DNA of 64,000 nucleotides from Chitinophaga sp. YR627 (lineage in GTDB: Bacteria > Bacteroidota > Bacteroidia > Chitinophagales > Chitinophagaceae), in contig NZ_FOUX01000002.1 of assembly GCF_900114995.1 (NCBI RefSeq), positions 310,001-374,000 of the forward strand, read 5' to 3'. The notes beneath the pieces were generated by a model. The model did no database searches. It worked only from the letters and a program-made list of their open reading frames with translations, and was not told the origin of the DNA. Made by a program: the position numbers and the translations under genes. Positions 16,902 through 26,001 of this stretch are shown one piece after another (the stretch's first letter is position 1; each line of letters begins with the position of its first letter).

Positions 16902-19610
16902 CTACCACCAGACCTGTTTCCCTTTTTTATCAATGGTGAAGATCCTTTCCTGTTTTCCCTTTGTCTTATCGTGCAGTAAGAATAACGCATCTTTGGGACA
17001 ATTCTTATATATCAGGGAATCCTCCCGAGCAATCACCAGTCCCAGGGACTGCCAGTCTTTATTATTCCAGTACATCAGTTCATAGTCATCCCCCATTTCA
17101 ATACAGTTCCCATCATTCCGGGGGATGAATTTGATCTTACCGATAGCCATGGGTTGTGCAAATTCCATTCCGAGCCAGTTTGTATTCCGGCTGAATCCAT
17201 CATAAAAGGTCAGGACGTCATTATCAAAGGCCTTGTCCTTTGTATTCCCCAGGAGCTTATAACTATCTTCACTGCCGATGATCCTGCCCTTCAGCTCCCG
17301 GCCTGCTTTATCATAAAACTTTAATTCGGCAAGATTGCCATAACCTAAACGTGGACCTATATAGCGATAGTACTTATAAGTCTTCGCATCACTGACAGGG
17401 ATGTTATATGGGATGGGGGCTATTTTACCCTTCACTGTATATAAGGTCACCGCATCTGAAAAATCGGCTTTATTTGCAGCCTGGAACCGGCCGCCGTTCA
17501 GGCGAAAGTCCATAAAATGTTCTTCCGGCCAGTAGTATTTCCGTTTTAACACAGCCTCTACCGGCTGTTCAGGCTTTGGAGCAATATATTGCAGCAGACT
17601 ATCCTTCAGTATAAAAGGAGCGCCTATCGGGATATAGGTTTTCTCATCTTTATAGATCACCGGGAGATAAAGTGCATTCAGTCCCATATCTCTGAAAGTA
17701 GCCTTTCCGTTGTGAATATCACCCCATGCTACCGGCAGCCATTTAGCGTCATCCCATACACATAAATAAGCGTGTTGCCCCTTTATATCCTTTGCTGTTG
17801 CAAAGAGATCTACTGAAACAGTTTTGGTGCTGAAATAATCACTGGTTACATCCTTAAAATAAGGGTTATCAAAGGTCAGCGGAATATTTTCAGCAGGGTA
17901 TTTCTTAAATGGTAAAGCGCTTGAATCAACCTTGAATGTCCGCCGGTATACTTTAGCGATAGGTGAATCCGGTTTACCAGTCGCAGGCTTTGTATCTATC
18001 TGATAATAGATGGTTTCTCCCTTACTCCCGATGATCGCATTCCAGTCGTGGCCCATTGTCCGGTTGGGACGTTGTAAGTTTACTTCACTTACAGCAGGGA
18101 TCCCCAGCGATCTCAGGATATATACCAGGTAATGAGATTGTGCCCGGCAATCACCTACATGGTTTTCGAAAATATCGCTTGCCGGCAATGCAGGAAAATA
18201 ATTGCTGAAGATCATCCATTCAAAATTGATGGCATCCTTTACGCGGCAGGTATATTCCAATGGAGTATTTTGTGGCACGTGGGAAGCTGTATCAAAGCGA
18301 ATAGCGCTATCTGTCTTTTCGAACCGCCATTGCTGCTGCGCATTACCGGTGTATTCATTTCTCACAGCCAGCTGTCCATCCTTTAACAGTTCCAGACACT
18401 TACCATTCCGCTTACTCATTATTTTATAATGCGCTTCACTCACTGGTATGATAGCCCATTGCTGGTTATCATCTCCTGAGAATGCGGCCTGTCTCAGGGT
18501 ATCCTGACTAAAATAAGTATCCCAGGCCAAGGTCATTGTATTCTTCTTCCCTTTGGTCCGGAATACAAAATAGCCGTAATCTATGTTTTGAATATTGAAC
18601 TGGGCAGAAGACTTCAATACAGTGTTCAGTCCTTTGTTATTCGCTGCATTATAAATGGCGTAAGTAGCACCATCTGTTATCTTAAAGGCGGACGTATTAC
18701 GATAGAATTTCTCTACGGGAATAATATCCAGGTAATCAAGACCGATGGGATTATCTGACACACTCACTTCAATAGTATTGATCCCTTTATGAAAAGGATG
18801 TTTAATCCTGACCTGATGGCCAGGATAACAATACAGACTACCAGCTGTATTGAGGTTTTGTGAGATCGTATCCTTACCATTAATGACCAGTCTGACCCTG
18901 GCTGAATCAAGACCACTTGTATATTGAATACGAATCCATTTCTCACCGTCTGTTGCCACATGAATACTGTCGAAAGTAATGCGGTCCTTTCCGGGCCTTA
19001 ATTTTATAAGCGTTGTACTATCTCCATCAGGCATGGGGATATACCGCGTGCTATCAGCGCAATAATCGACTGCTTTATAAACAGTACCTCCGGCGAAATG
19101 CAGTTCATCAAATATGCCGGCAAATGCCTCATGGAAATGTCTGATCCAGTTACTGTGATGTTCGTTCTCAATTCTGTAGGGCAGCACATATTCACAGAAG
19201 ATATCAAAACTATAGTCTTTCCGCCAGGGTACTTTCTCCCATATAGCATAGACATATTCAATGTGTTTAATGAGGTATTCGGCAGTCAGACTGTTCTCAT
19301 CCTTTTCCATAAAAAAGCTATCGCCTATCTTATGAAAATTCATGCGATCCATAATAGCCGCATTTCTCTTATCTCCAGGGATGATACTGATTTCATGAAA
19401 TATCTGTACGTACTTATCATAGTTAGGACCAGCGAGGCTATAATGCCCTTTCATATTGGTCAATAAGTATTGTGCTGCTTTTAGTTTCTCCGGGTGTTGC
19501 TGTTTTTGAAAATAGCTGAGCACCTCCTGTTCTACATTACCTCTCTTCGCATTACAGGCATACAACAAACCCAATACGCCAAGCAGGATGATAATTGAAA
19601 TATTTTTCAT
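16902..19610 (-). CDS. Transglutaminase-like lipoprotein with ricin-B-like and discoidin-like domains
   Basis: 902 residues from the ATG at 19610 (an ATG at 19622 would add four). The signal ends in a lipobox with Cys19 (LLYAC). A helical region comes first, then a carbohydrate-binding-like beta domain (about 210-300) and a ricin-type trefoil (about 310-455, with NQQWAII and QQQWRFE). A transglutaminase/peptidase-like core follows, with a possible triad Cys488 (VGDCRAQSHYL), His521 (MGHDWNAI) and Asp539 (YQIDTKP). Beta domains and a discoidin-like C-terminus complete the chain. It could cross-link, cut or bind glycopeptides at the cell surface. It lies 21 bp after the O-antigen-ligase-like gene in the peptide gene train. 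The enzyme activity is inferred from the triad. Confidence 0.8.
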   Translation of the reverse strand: MKNISIIILLGVLGLLYACNAKRGNVEQEVLSYFQKQQHPEKLKAAQYLLTNMKGHYSLAGPNYDKYVQIFHEISIIPGDKRNAAIMDRMNFHKIGDSFFMEKDENSLTAEYLIKHIEYVYAIWEKVPWRKDYSFDIFCEYVLPYRIENEHHSNWIRHFHEAFAGIFDELHFAGGTVYKAVDYCADSTRYIPMPDGDSTTLIKLRPGKDRITFDSIHVATDGEKWIRIQYTSGLDSARVRLVINGKDTISQNLNTAGSLYCYPGHQVRIKHPFHKGINTIEVSVSDNPIGLDYLDIIPVEKFYRNTSAFKITDGATYAIYNAANNKGLNTVLKSSAQFNIQNIDYGYFVFRTKGKKNTMTLAWDTYFSQDTLRQAAFSGDDNQQWAIIPVSEAHYKIMSKRNGKCLELLKDGQLAVRNEYTGNAQQQWRFEKTDSAIRFDTASHVPQNTPLEYTCRVKDAINFEWMIFSNYFPALPASDIFENHVGDCRAQSHYLVYILRSLGIPAVSEVNLQRPNRTMGHDWNAIIGSKGETIYYQIDTKPATGKPDSPIAKVYRRTFKVDSSALPFKKYPAENIPLTFDNPYFKDVTSDYFSTKTVSVDLFATAKDIKGQHAYLCVWDDAKWLPVAWGDIHNGKATFRDMGLNALYLPVIYKDEKTYIPIGAPFILKDSLLQYIAPKPEQPVEAVLKRKYYWPEEHFMDFRLNGGRFQAANKADFSDAVTLYTVKGKIAPIPYNIPVSDAKTYKYYRYIGPRLGYGNLAELKFYDKAGRELKGRIIGSEDSYKLLGNTKDKAFDNDVLTFYDGFSRNTNWLGMEFAQPMAIGKIKFIPRNDGNCIEMGDDYELMYWNNKDWQSLGLVIAREDSLIYKNCPKDALFLLHDKTKGKQERIFTIDKKGKQVWW

Positions 19611-19631
19611 AACAATGGACATAGGTCTTAT

Positions 19632-21377
19632 TTAGTGATGACATTTATTATTGTCGTAATAGACTCTGGCGGAGTCCTGGATCTGTTGCACGGCGGTAGA
19701 TGACACCTTCACTGTTTTATGCAGGATGAGGTTGGCCCGGGTACAGGCCTTTTCATTTTCGTTACTGGCCACGTACAGCTTTAGTAACATATACTCAGTA
19801 TAAAAGCGGTTAGGTACCATGCTTAAAGCCTGCTGATAATATCTCTCTGCAGCCGCATAGTGTTGCTGTTGTACACTGATATCACCCAGTGTGGTTTCAA
19901 TAACTGTATTATTTAAAAAATCCCTGCTTTGTGTAAGATACAATGCGGCCTTACCCAGTGAATCAGCTAGAAAGTATGCTTTACCGGCCGCTGACAGCAG
20001 TTCTCCATCCTGCGGCAGCTGAGACAATGCCTGTTCAAAATACCGGATGCTTTCATTGAACCGTTGATGCTGATAGGCTGCCTCTGCCTGTCCCCATTGT
20101 CTGTAGGCCGTTTTATACTGTGTTATCAACATCATCCCCATTACAGATACAATAAGGGTGATACCCATTACTAGCAGCTTAGGCACACGCCCGATATGCA
20201 GCTGTCTTATCACTGACCGATCCATCCTGGATAACATGGCCAATCCCAATACACCTGTCATTTTCAACGGCAGTATAAAATGCGGGTAATAAAACATCCC
20301 GATGATCATATATCCCAGTATAATTGCCTGTCCGGCGTATCGGAACCTGTCATATCCTTTCACTGTAAAGCAGAAAACTATCAGTAGTAACATACCGAGC
20401 GCACCTATCATTCCTGATTCAGCCGTTAGCTGTAACAGATCATTAAAGGCATAGTATACGTTATCAGCTAACTGCTTCTCCCCCGGCGTACCCTGTGTGG
20501 TCATGTACGCAGCCTGGTACTTCATATACGTAGCTGCAAAACGATCATAGCCGATGCCAGTAAGCGGATGCTCAGCAATCATCTGACTGGTTACCTTCCA
20601 TATCAAGACCCTTCCATCAGCAGAATCCTTTTTCAGATAGTATCCTCCGGCCAGCACCAATACACCTGCGACAACTAAAACGCCATACAACAGATATCGT
20701 TTTATAAACCGCGCATATAAAAAAATACCCACTACAATCAATGCGATCCATGCCGCCCGGTTCTGGGTAATAGGCAGTATAATAATGGCCAGCACAATAT
20801 TGAGCTGCGGAATCAGCGTCATACGCTTATCTTTAAAATAAAAGATCAGCACCAGGGAGATACATGCACTTAGTGCTATAAAAGCAGCATAAGCACCCAG
20901 ATTAAAGAAAGTACCCGTCAACCGGAACTGACTATGAGTAGGCAGTATATTATACAACTGTAACAAGCCATATACTGACTGAATAATACCCGCCACAGCG
21001 ATCGCATAAAGGATAAACAGAAAGTGTCTCAACCTGCATCTGCGGAGTACCACATAAAATACCATTAAGGCAATCAGTTCGATCACTCGGGGAGAAACCC
21101 GGCCACCACTACGAAGAACTATATAAAGAACAAGTATGGTAAAAACCAGATCAATCCGTGAATAGCTGATCCATATGTGCCTGTTCAGGCATAACCAGGT
21201 TATACTTCCCATCAACAATAACAGCAGCAGACCTTCTGCAAAAAAGAAGGTTTTTGAAATGGTAACACTGTTTTGTAGCGCTGTATTATTTTGTAAAGGG
21301 GTCAGGACAAACAATAATAACAATGTCAATATCCCGCCCCACGCCAGATAAACTGTCAGTTTGTTTTGCGTATTCAT
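19632..21377 (-). CDS. O-antigen ligase/polymerase-like membrane protein with C-terminal TPR repeats
   Basis: 581 residues. The first about 400 contain roughly eleven hydrophobic helices and the Wzy_C region typical of O-antigen ligases and PglL-type protein O-oligosaccharyltransferases (GIGYDRFAATYMKYQA is the large periplasmic loop region). The last about 150 residues are tetratricopeptide repeats (AAYQHQRFNESIRYFEQAL; AAERYYQQALSMVP). The family moves glycan from a lipid carrier to lipid A core, to polymer ends or to protein. Its start overlaps the stop of the signal peptidase gene by four bases (ATGA), which implies translational coupling. In a peptide locus, a protein glycosyltransferase role is attractive but unproven. 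Confidence 0.82.
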   Translation of the reverse strand: MNTQNKLTVYLAWGGILTLLLLFVLTPLQNNTALQNSVTISKTFFFAEGLLLLLLMGSITWLCLNRHIWISYSRIDLVFTILVLYIVLRSGGRVSPRVIELIALMVFYVVLRRCRLRHFLFILYAIAVAGIIQSVYGLLQLYNILPTHSQFRLTGTFFNLGAYAAFIALSACISLVLIFYFKDKRMTLIPQLNIVLAIIILPITQNRAAWIALIVVGIFLYARFIKRYLLYGVLVVAGVLVLAGGYYLKKDSADGRVLIWKVTSQMIAEHPLTGIGYDRFAATYMKYQAAYMTTQGTPGEKQLADNVYYAFNDLLQLTAESGMIGALGMLLLIVFCFTVKGYDRFRYAGQAIILGYMIIGMFYYPHFILPLKMTGVLGLAMLSRMDRSVIRQLHIGRVPKLLVMGITLIVSVMGMMLITQYKTAYRQWGQAEAAYQHQRFNESIRYFEQALSQLPQDGELLSAAGKAYFLADSLGKAALYLTQSRDFLNNTVIETTLGDISVQQQHYAAAERYYQQALSMVPNRFYTEYMLLKLYVASNENEKACTRANLILHKTVKVSSTAVQQIQDSARVYYDNNKCHH

Positions 21378-22462
21378 AGAATAGTTTTAAACAAGCGGTT
21401 CCATAAAAATCCTTTTTCATTATATGAGTAAAGAATGAAAGCTACTTTTCCCACAATCTTTCTTTCAGGAATAAGTCCCAGGTATCTGGAATCTTCCGAA
21501 TAAGGCTTATTATCTCCCATCATGAAATAGTAGTTATCCTTAAACACGTATCCTCCGGGTGTATTATTACATTCCCAATGTTCAATGGTATTGTGGTATA
21601 AAGCCGAATCGGAAACGGCCCATCCTTTATAGGGAATCGTCAATGGGCCCAGGTTATTGATCGTCCAGCTATCAGGACGGAAATAAGGCGTTTTACCTGC
21701 TAATAGTTTGTTGGGTAAACGGGTGATACGCCATGCCTTCCCGGGTAGATCGCCTGGTGAAATATTGGCGACTAATATGTTTGAATCGATATTCACAGAA
21801 TCTATGGCAGACCGGGAGACAGTGGACAAATAAGCTTTCAGACTGGCATGATCACCAAATTGTAAAAGATACTGGCTCTGGTGATATGGCGAAAAAGGGG
21901 CATACTGGTTATTGATAAATGTGGTGTCATTACTGATCTTTAAATGATCCCCGGGTAATCCGGCACATCGTTTCACAACAAAGTAAGCAGGAAACAATTC
22001 ATAAATAAACACATCGTTTCGCCTGATATGAGTATACCCATTTTTTCTGCTGATAACAGGACATGCTTCACGCTGCCGGATATTACTACGGAACAACTTC
22101 ACCCATGAGATGCTATTCGCATCGTCAATCTCCTGAGGTCCGTAAGCCAGTTTATTAATAAACAATACATCTCCTTTTATGAGTGCGCCTTCCATAGAAC
22201 TGCTATTGACCTGGTAGATATCAAAAACATAGAGTTTACAAATAATCGTGTATACGATCAATAGGATCAGCTTCAGACCAGTATTGACGGCTGATTGCAG
22301 CTGTCCTTTCAGGAATCTGCGCGAGAGATACAGGCCCGTTAACAACACCAGGAAAGGGACGATCAACAGCATAGATAGCCAGCCCATACCAAACGCAACC
22401 GGGATCAACATGCCGGTCAGCAGGAGCAGATAGTAACGGTGGGTTAAAAACAAGATTTTCAT
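21374..22462 (-). CDS. lepB: Signal peptidase I (S26 family)
   Basis: 362 residues with three hydrophobic segments in the first 80 residues. The catalytic serine motif follows (NSSSMEGALIKGD, Ser89 before Met90), and the general-base lysine is in FVVKRCAGLPGDHL (Lys164). The C-terminal box MMGDNKPYSEDSRYLG completes the S26 signature. It should cleave signal peptides at the inner membrane. Most bacteria keep lepB in a housekeeping locus, so this copy inside a peptide-headed gene train may be a dedicated second enzyme. The gene overlaps the next by four bases and starts 17 bp after the GLPGLI gene. Confidence 0.93.
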   Translation of the reverse strand: MKILFLTHRYYLLLLTGMLIPVAFGMGWLSMLLIVPFLVLLTGLYLSRRFLKGQLQSAVNTGLKLILLIVYTIICKLYVFDIYQVNSSSMEGALIKGDVLFINKLAYGPQEIDDANSISWVKLFRSNIRQREACPVISRKNGYTHIRRNDVFIYELFPAYFVVKRCAGLPGDHLKISNDTTFINNQYAPFSPYHQSQYLLQFGDHASLKAYLSTVSRSAIDSVNIDSNILVANISPGDLPGKAWRITRLPNKLLAGKTPYFRPDSWTINNLGPLTIPYKGWAVSDSALYHNTIEHWECNNTPGGYVFKDNYYFMMGDNKPYSEDSRYLGLIPERKIVGKVAFILYSYNEKGFLWNRLFKTIL

Positions 22463-22479
22463 TTTACATTATTACATCG

Positions 22480-23259
22480 TTATATGTCCATAAAGATCCG
22501 CACCCATGATGAGGTAAGTCTGAAACGGGGCAGGATATCTGTCATCGATTTTCTATACTGCTTATTATCAACAGGCACACTCCTCGTCTGTTCAGGCAAT
22601 TTCCAGGTTTCCGGGGCGACAGGTTGTTTATCCACACGCGTTGCAAATATTGTGATATGCTCATGCGGAAGGGCCACTCCCAATATCATTCCCGGTAAGC
22701 CATTAAAAGACTCCGGGCCACCTCTCGCAGGGATCTCTTCTGCATAATAAGCAACGACATAAATAGAATCAGATAATAGCGCGTTGGCTCTCCGGCATTG
22801 AAAACCGGCTATTTCACGTGTCTCTTCCGTCAGCTTCCAGCGAATAGTCCGAATAGTATCTTTGATAACAAAAGATTGATCAAATGCCTGTTTTAATGCA
22901 ACCGCTTCACGGGATGCCAGGTTATTCAATACTTTATTGTTATATGCTACCGCACCGATATATGATGTCCTGGGACTTATATCAGCTTTCTGCGGCTTGT
23001 ACAGTGTATACGTGGTATCAAAATATAACTCAAAATCATCTGTCCAGAACTGTGGATTATCATTCCGGTAACTCAGCATATAAGCATATACCTGGCCTGC
23101 AGGTATGATATCAGCTTCCTTTACAAATCGCTCCATCACCGCATATGTATTCACCCTTCTCTCAAATACGACCTTGCCACTATTAACGAAAGTAGCCTGC
23201 TGTGCAGATAATACATGAGAAAAGACCATCATTGCCAGTAAAAAGGATAATCTCTTCAT
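22480..23259 (-). CDS. GLPGLI-family secreted protein
   Basis: 259 residues with a Sec signal (MKRLSFLLAMMVFSHVLSAQ). The family's name motif is present as ESFNGLPGMILGV near residue 198, within the family's beta-rich fold. GLPGLI proteins are of unknown function but often sit next to TonB-type outer-membrane proteins. That is the case here: the receptor gene upstream ends only 3 bp before this start. Two cysteines are absent from any CxxC pattern. A periplasmic partner of the receptor is the natural inference. Confidence 0.9.
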   Translation of the reverse strand: MKRLSFLLAMMVFSHVLSAQQATFVNSGKVVFERRVNTYAVMERFVKEADIIPAGQVYAYMLSYRNDNPQFWTDDFELYFDTTYTLYKPQKADISPRTSYIGAVAYNNKVLNNLASREAVALKQAFDQSFVIKDTIRTIRWKLTEETREIAGFQCRRANALLSDSIYVVAYYAEEIPARGGPESFNGLPGMILGVALPHEHITIFATRVDKQPVAPETWKLPEQTRSVPVDNKQYRKSMTDILPRFRLTSSWVRIFMDI

Positions 23260-23262
23260 GCG

Positions 23263-25989
23263 CTATTGTTTTATAGTTCTGAATCTGGTAAAATTCCACG
23301 TCGCACCTAACATAAAAAATCGTCTGATGGTCGTATATCTGTTCTCCGAAAAGAAGTTATTATTGGCAGTACGGGAATACCCGTTATTCTGGTTCAGGAT
23401 ATCATTACAGGAGATCCTGATCGTCAACTGATCCTGTTTGAGAAAAGTACGGCCTAACCAGGCATTCCAGATCACACGGCTGAAATTATCACTAAACGCC
23501 TGAGACTTCCGTTGCCAGAGATAGTTGGCATCTGTATGTATTTCGAACTTCTTAAGAAAGTAAATCGCCAGACTCGGTCTGATTTCAATGAATGGAAAAT
23601 TATTCTCACTGCCTGGTTGCAGAGAAGATTTATTAATGTTATACCCGGCTTTTACCAGCAGATAGGTATTGTATTTTTTCTGTTGGGATTTATACATTTC
23701 CAGTCCGGCGCCATATGTACTGTACGTCAGCTTATTCACCTTATCATCTGTCAGATTGAAGGACCTTCCACCACTGGTATTAAGCGCACCAATCATCTGT
23801 ATGTTAAACGGCAGCTGGCGACCATAATAAGCCATCAGATCGTAGTTCATGTTGGTATATCCCGGCATGTTCACAAATCTGTAAATATACTTACCGGCAG
23901 CAGTCACATTAATAGCCTGTGCAATCGGATTAGTGGTAAAGGTCACGCTTCCGTTACCACCGGTATAAACATTTGAAACAACTTTCGCTGTGTTATAATC
24001 CCCACTGATCTTATGACTAAAACTATTATCAAGATCAGGGTTAGCCAGATAAGTAACAAGCTGGCCATTACTAAACTTTAATGGCAGCAACTGTGTTCTT
24101 TCCGGATTGATACTGTTACCGGTATAGTTCAGCTGGAGTACTGAATATTGCTTCACGGTATATTGCATACTGGCGCCTGGATTCCAGTTCAGGAAATTCC
24201 TTTTCAGCCGGTAGTTATCAAGCTCACTCTCCAGATCCATCGTTATCGTACGAATATTATTACCGGCTTTCAGCACTAATTTAGGCCCCGCGTAATTGAT
24301 AGCAATACCTCCCTGATTAGTCCAGATATTACTGTTCATTTTACTGCTAAATGCGGCATCTTCATTCTTTCCCGCCGGATTCTCCACAAGGTTATAAGAT
24401 CGTTTATCATCATGATTAAGTTTATTCTCCACCTGATAATTAAGGATCAGTGATAGCTTTCCTGATATTGGCGCTGTATAGATCGCTTTCAGGGTATTGG
24501 TACGCCAGTCATCATTCGTACGTCTGCCAAGATACAAAAGGGCCGTACTGTCTTGTCTGCCTGTTGAATCATAGTAGTCACTGCGTGACAGATTCTCTCC
24601 TGATGAATGATCGTTTGAAAAATTATTATTCAGATACAGGGAAATCGTACGACCAGCCTTTTTAAGACGTTTCTCCCAGGCAAGGTTTACATTATAGGAT
24701 CTGAGATGATAGTCATTACGATCGTTTGATTCGTTATTATATATCATGCTGCTGTCTCCCCGGAAATTCTGTGTATTTCCATAGCTGGCAGTCTTATCAT
24801 CAGTAACGGTTCCATCTGCATATGCTGTAATGGTAGCAGATGTATCCACTTTGAAAATGTACTTTCCGTTAGCGGATTGACGGGTATTCCGGTTATCAAA
24901 TCTATTATTGGAATTACCGAGTATTAAACCAGTAGGAAGATTATTCTGAGACACAACGATATCCTCACCATTTACAGTCATTGTATTGAACTTGTAGTTA
25001 CCATTAAAGGACTGCTGATCATTATTCCACTTATTATCATAATGCGCGCCTGCACTGGTGACGGTAGGAATACCTTTATCATTATAGTTCTCCGTACCAT
25101 CATTATCTGTGCCTATCTTTTGTCTGTCTGCTGCACCCAGCCCGGTACGACCAATATTACCATTCGTACCGTACAATGACATTCTGCGTTTTCCCTTAAA
25201 AGCATTCAGCATGCCCTGCGCATTATAATGTTCATCTGTACCTCCACCCAGTTCAACCTTACCAAAGACGCCATGGTTCTTGTCCTGCTTGATCTTCAGA
25301 TTAATGGTCTTATCTTTCACACCATCATCGATACCTGTGAAGACAGCCGCATCCGACTTTTTATCATAGACCTGCACCTTATCGACCATATCGGCACGCA
25401 GATTACGGGTAACCAGTGTCGGATCATCGCCAAAGAACTCTTCCCCATCCACCAGTACCTTTCTGACTTTCTGTCCCTGCACAGTGATGTTGCCATACTG
25501 ATCCACCTGCAGACCAGGCAACTGCTTTAGCAAATCTTCAACAGAGGCATTCGCCTGCACCTTAAAACTATCAGCCGTAAATTCTGTTGTATCTCCTTTT
25601 ATTTTGATAATGGCGGTCTGAGACTTTATGATCACCTCTCTTAGCAGTTTCTCTTTCAGTAGCAGACCTACCGTTCCCATATCCAATACGCCATCTACCG
25701 GTTTCTCCGTAGTGATCCTGTGGGAATAAGCAGCATAACCCGGATAGGAAAAAAACAGGATATAGCTGGCGGTATCGGAAAGATGATTAAATACAAAGCG
25801 ACCTTGCTTATCGGCACGGGTATCTGCAACAATAAAAGAATCCCGGGCCTGCAACAACACGACGGAGCCCCTGTAAAGCGGGAGCTGCAAATTTGTATCC
25901 TTTAACAATCCTTTCAGGGTAAAGGACTGCGCGTAGGAAGTCATCTGACAGAGTAAAGCAATGATCAAAACTATTACGCACCTGCGCAT
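23263..25989 (-). CDS. Outer-membrane beta-barrel receptor (TonB-dependent-like, OMP_b-brl_3 type)
   Basis: 908 residues with a signal peptide ending near AQSF. A carboxypeptidase-regulatory-like beta-sandwich follows (LKGLLKDTNLQLPLYRGS). A plug-like domain holds VQANASVEDLLKQLPGLQV and VRKVLVDGEEFFGDDPTLVTRNL, and the rest is a long barrel rich in Asn, Tyr and Thr. This is the Bacteroidota receptor class that lacks a SusD partner. It may import or export a ligand with TonB energy, or act as a passive surface protein. Its neighbours are GLPGLI (3 bp downstream) and the MG2-like protein (12 bp upstream). Confidence 0.88.
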   Translation of the reverse strand: MRRCVIVLIIALLCQMTSYAQSFTLKGLLKDTNLQLPLYRGSVVLLQARDSFIVADTRADKQGRFVFNHLSDTASYILFFSYPGYAAYSHRITTEKPVDGVLDMGTVGLLLKEKLLREVIIKSQTAIIKIKGDTTEFTADSFKVQANASVEDLLKQLPGLQVDQYGNITVQGQKVRKVLVDGEEFFGDDPTLVTRNLRADMVDKVQVYDKKSDAAVFTGIDDGVKDKTINLKIKQDKNHGVFGKVELGGGTDEHYNAQGMLNAFKGKRRMSLYGTNGNIGRTGLGAADRQKIGTDNDGTENYNDKGIPTVTSAGAHYDNKWNNDQQSFNGNYKFNTMTVNGEDIVVSQNNLPTGLILGNSNNRFDNRNTRQSANGKYIFKVDTSATITAYADGTVTDDKTASYGNTQNFRGDSSMIYNNESNDRNDYHLRSYNVNLAWEKRLKKAGRTISLYLNNNFSNDHSSGENLSRSDYYDSTGRQDSTALLYLGRRTNDDWRTNTLKAIYTAPISGKLSLILNYQVENKLNHDDKRSYNLVENPAGKNEDAAFSSKMNSNIWTNQGGIAINYAGPKLVLKAGNNIRTITMDLESELDNYRLKRNFLNWNPGASMQYTVKQYSVLQLNYTGNSINPERTQLLPLKFSNGQLVTYLANPDLDNSFSHKISGDYNTAKVVSNVYTGGNGSVTFTTNPIAQAINVTAAGKYIYRFVNMPGYTNMNYDLMAYYGRQLPFNIQMIGALNTSGGRSFNLTDDKVNKLTYSTYGAGLEMYKSQQKKYNTYLLVKAGYNINKSSLQPGSENNFPFIEIRPSLAIYFLKKFEIHTDANYLWQRKSQAFSDNFSRVIWNAWLGRTFLKQDQLTIRISCNDILNQNNGYSRTANNNFFSENRYTTIRRFFMLGATWNFTRFRTIKQ

Positions 25990-26001
25990 CTTTATACCAA
26001 T

